From Heterodera schachtii (Eukaryota; Nematoda; Chromadorea; Rhabditida; Heteroderidae), in contig SIJG01000011.1 of NCBI GenBank assembly GCA_023374025.1, positions 1 through 64,000 on the forward strand: a stretch of 64,000 bases of DNA. Direction: 5' to 3'. Position numbers and translations under genes: made by a program. Position 1 is the stretch's first letter, and the number at the start of each line of letters is the position of its first letter. Below the pieces are notes generated by a model. It was not told the DNA's origin. It saw nothing but the letters and a program-made list of their open reading frames with translations, and ran no database searches. Shown in pieces: positions 63,192-64,000 of this stretch.

Positions 63192-63735
63192 TTTCATCGA
63201 ACGAGGTAAACGGTGTAATATTTAATAATAAAAAAGTTTATGGACAATTGGGCAGAGGAAAAAAATATTGAAAAAATTAATTATAATTTTTTCAGTTCAT
63301 TATTAGGGATGGGAATTTAAGTCATGAAAAATCTCAAAAAAGTCGATTGAAAAAGTCATGAAAACCAAAAAATCACGAAAAAATTTCAGTACCGTCTCGA
63401 AGAAAAACGACTTATTTTTTGGAATTTTCTTCACAAAAGTCAAATTTTGCCTTAAAAAGTGTAAAAAGTCATGAAAAAAGTCACAAAACACAAAAAAGTC
63501 ATAAAAATCCCAAAAAGTATAAAAAAGTCACAAAAAAATGCAAGTTAGAAGCTTCAAACAAAGTGTAGAACACTTTTGAAGTCATTTTAAGGTCATTTAA
63601 AGTCAGTAAAAAAGTCATTTGACTTAAATTCCCATCCCTATTCATTATCCGTTGGGATTAAACATTATTTTTCAATTAAATTTAGTTGTACAATCTTTAC
63701 AAAGATGCTGGACTGGTGCCAATTTTCGATGCCAT
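63192..63735 (+). pseudogene. Receptor pseudogene 4 (exons 1-2 only)
   Basis: Exon 1 reads ATT-TCA-TCG-AAC-GAG before GTAAAC, so the start ATG of the other copies is lost. Exon 2 starts after AAATTTAG at about 63685 (LYNLYKDAGLVP) but breaks off at GTGCCA and joins ATTTTCGATGCCATAATT of intron 2, an internal deletion. A MITE lies in intron 1. Exons 3-8 are not seen before the window end. Confidence 0.85.
63304..63640. mobile_element. hAT-like MITE in intron 1 of receptor pseudogene 4
   Basis: The ends are TAGGGATGGGAATTTAAG and its inverse. Perfect 8-bp TSDs TTCATTAT lie at 63296-63303 and 63641-63648. The interior is made of AAAAAGTCATGAAAA-type words. No coding capacity. 337 bp. Confidence 0.95.
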
Positions 63736-64000
63736 AATTTATTAAAAAAATAAATTGAAAATGCATAATTTAGAAAATAAAAAATTATGCAATGGGATAA
63801 AATTTATGAAAAATTTGTCTCCTAAACCATCCCAATTCAATAAAAGGGACGACATTTAAAAGCTAAACATAAAAGGATAATTAGGCTGAACCCGATTTGT
63901 AGACTTCAAGAGAGTGTAAAAACGAGAACAATCTGTATATGTATTTTGCATGTTACATATTTAGCGATTTATATGCATATTTCTGTATCTATGTTTTTCT
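63736..64000. other. Receptor intron-2-like sequence to window end
   Basis: AATTTATTAAAAAAATAAATTG and the following AT-rich sequence resemble intron 2 of the receptor genes. No exon is recognised. Confidence 0.5.

Overview
The window looks like nuclear DNA of a nematode. The host genes have many short (43-50 nt) introns with GT..AG ends. Three copies of an eight-exon chemoreceptor gene of the nematode Srsx type are present. The retroelements are of Ty3/Gypsy and BEL/Pao type. The DNA is very AT-rich and packed with nested inverted-repeat elements. There is no bacterial gene organisation and no CRISPR array. A tylenchid (plant-parasitic or related, clade IV) nematode would fit, but this is inference only.

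Layout. 0-23 kb: a repeat-rich block holding two intact copies (748-2643 on +, 17927-16206 on -) and at least seven decayed fragments of one four-exon gene family. Its products are predicted secreted, Lys/Glu-rich helical proteins of about 500 residues. Related about 97-115 bp satellites lie next to both intact copies. Among these are a 1.1 kb tandem duplication carrying polypurine tracts, a foldback element, several TIR elements and a short Cys-rich zinc-finger-like ORF (3625-3458). 23-29 kb: an intact 325-residue Srsx-like receptor (25105-27165) among dispersed repeats.

29.8-37.3 kb: a complete young Ty3/Gypsy element on the minus strand, with near-identical LTRs and a 4-bp target duplication. 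Its pol has a long C-terminal extension that includes a GDSL/SGNH-like segment. 37.5-40.3 kb: a Mutator-like (MULE) element whose long TIRs contain 16-bp repeats; a hAT-like MITE sits inside it, and a third element sits inside that MITE. 40.4-45.4 kb: the 3' half of a BEL/Pao element, with integrase, a phlebovirus-type envelope-like ORF, an accessory ORF behind an apparent internal promoter, and one LTR. That LTR breaks a receptor exon. 47.5-50.3 kb: a hAT element with transposase exons, TIRs and a perfect 8-bp TSD, inserted in an LTR-like promoter region.

51-64 kb: tandemly duplicated repeats, a TIR element with GGGATCCCGC words, an inverted-repeat element carrying eight tandem tRNA-like units, two more receptor genes (55565-57913 and 59872-62148), a 40-bp satellite with 483-bp higher-order structure, and a receptor pseudogene containing a MITE.

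The host genes belong to two expanding families (putative secreted proteins and chemoreceptors). Nearly everything else is mobile DNA that has copied, interrupted or flanked them. Exon models were read by eye from conserved splice sites and phases between paralogues. No similarity search was run.
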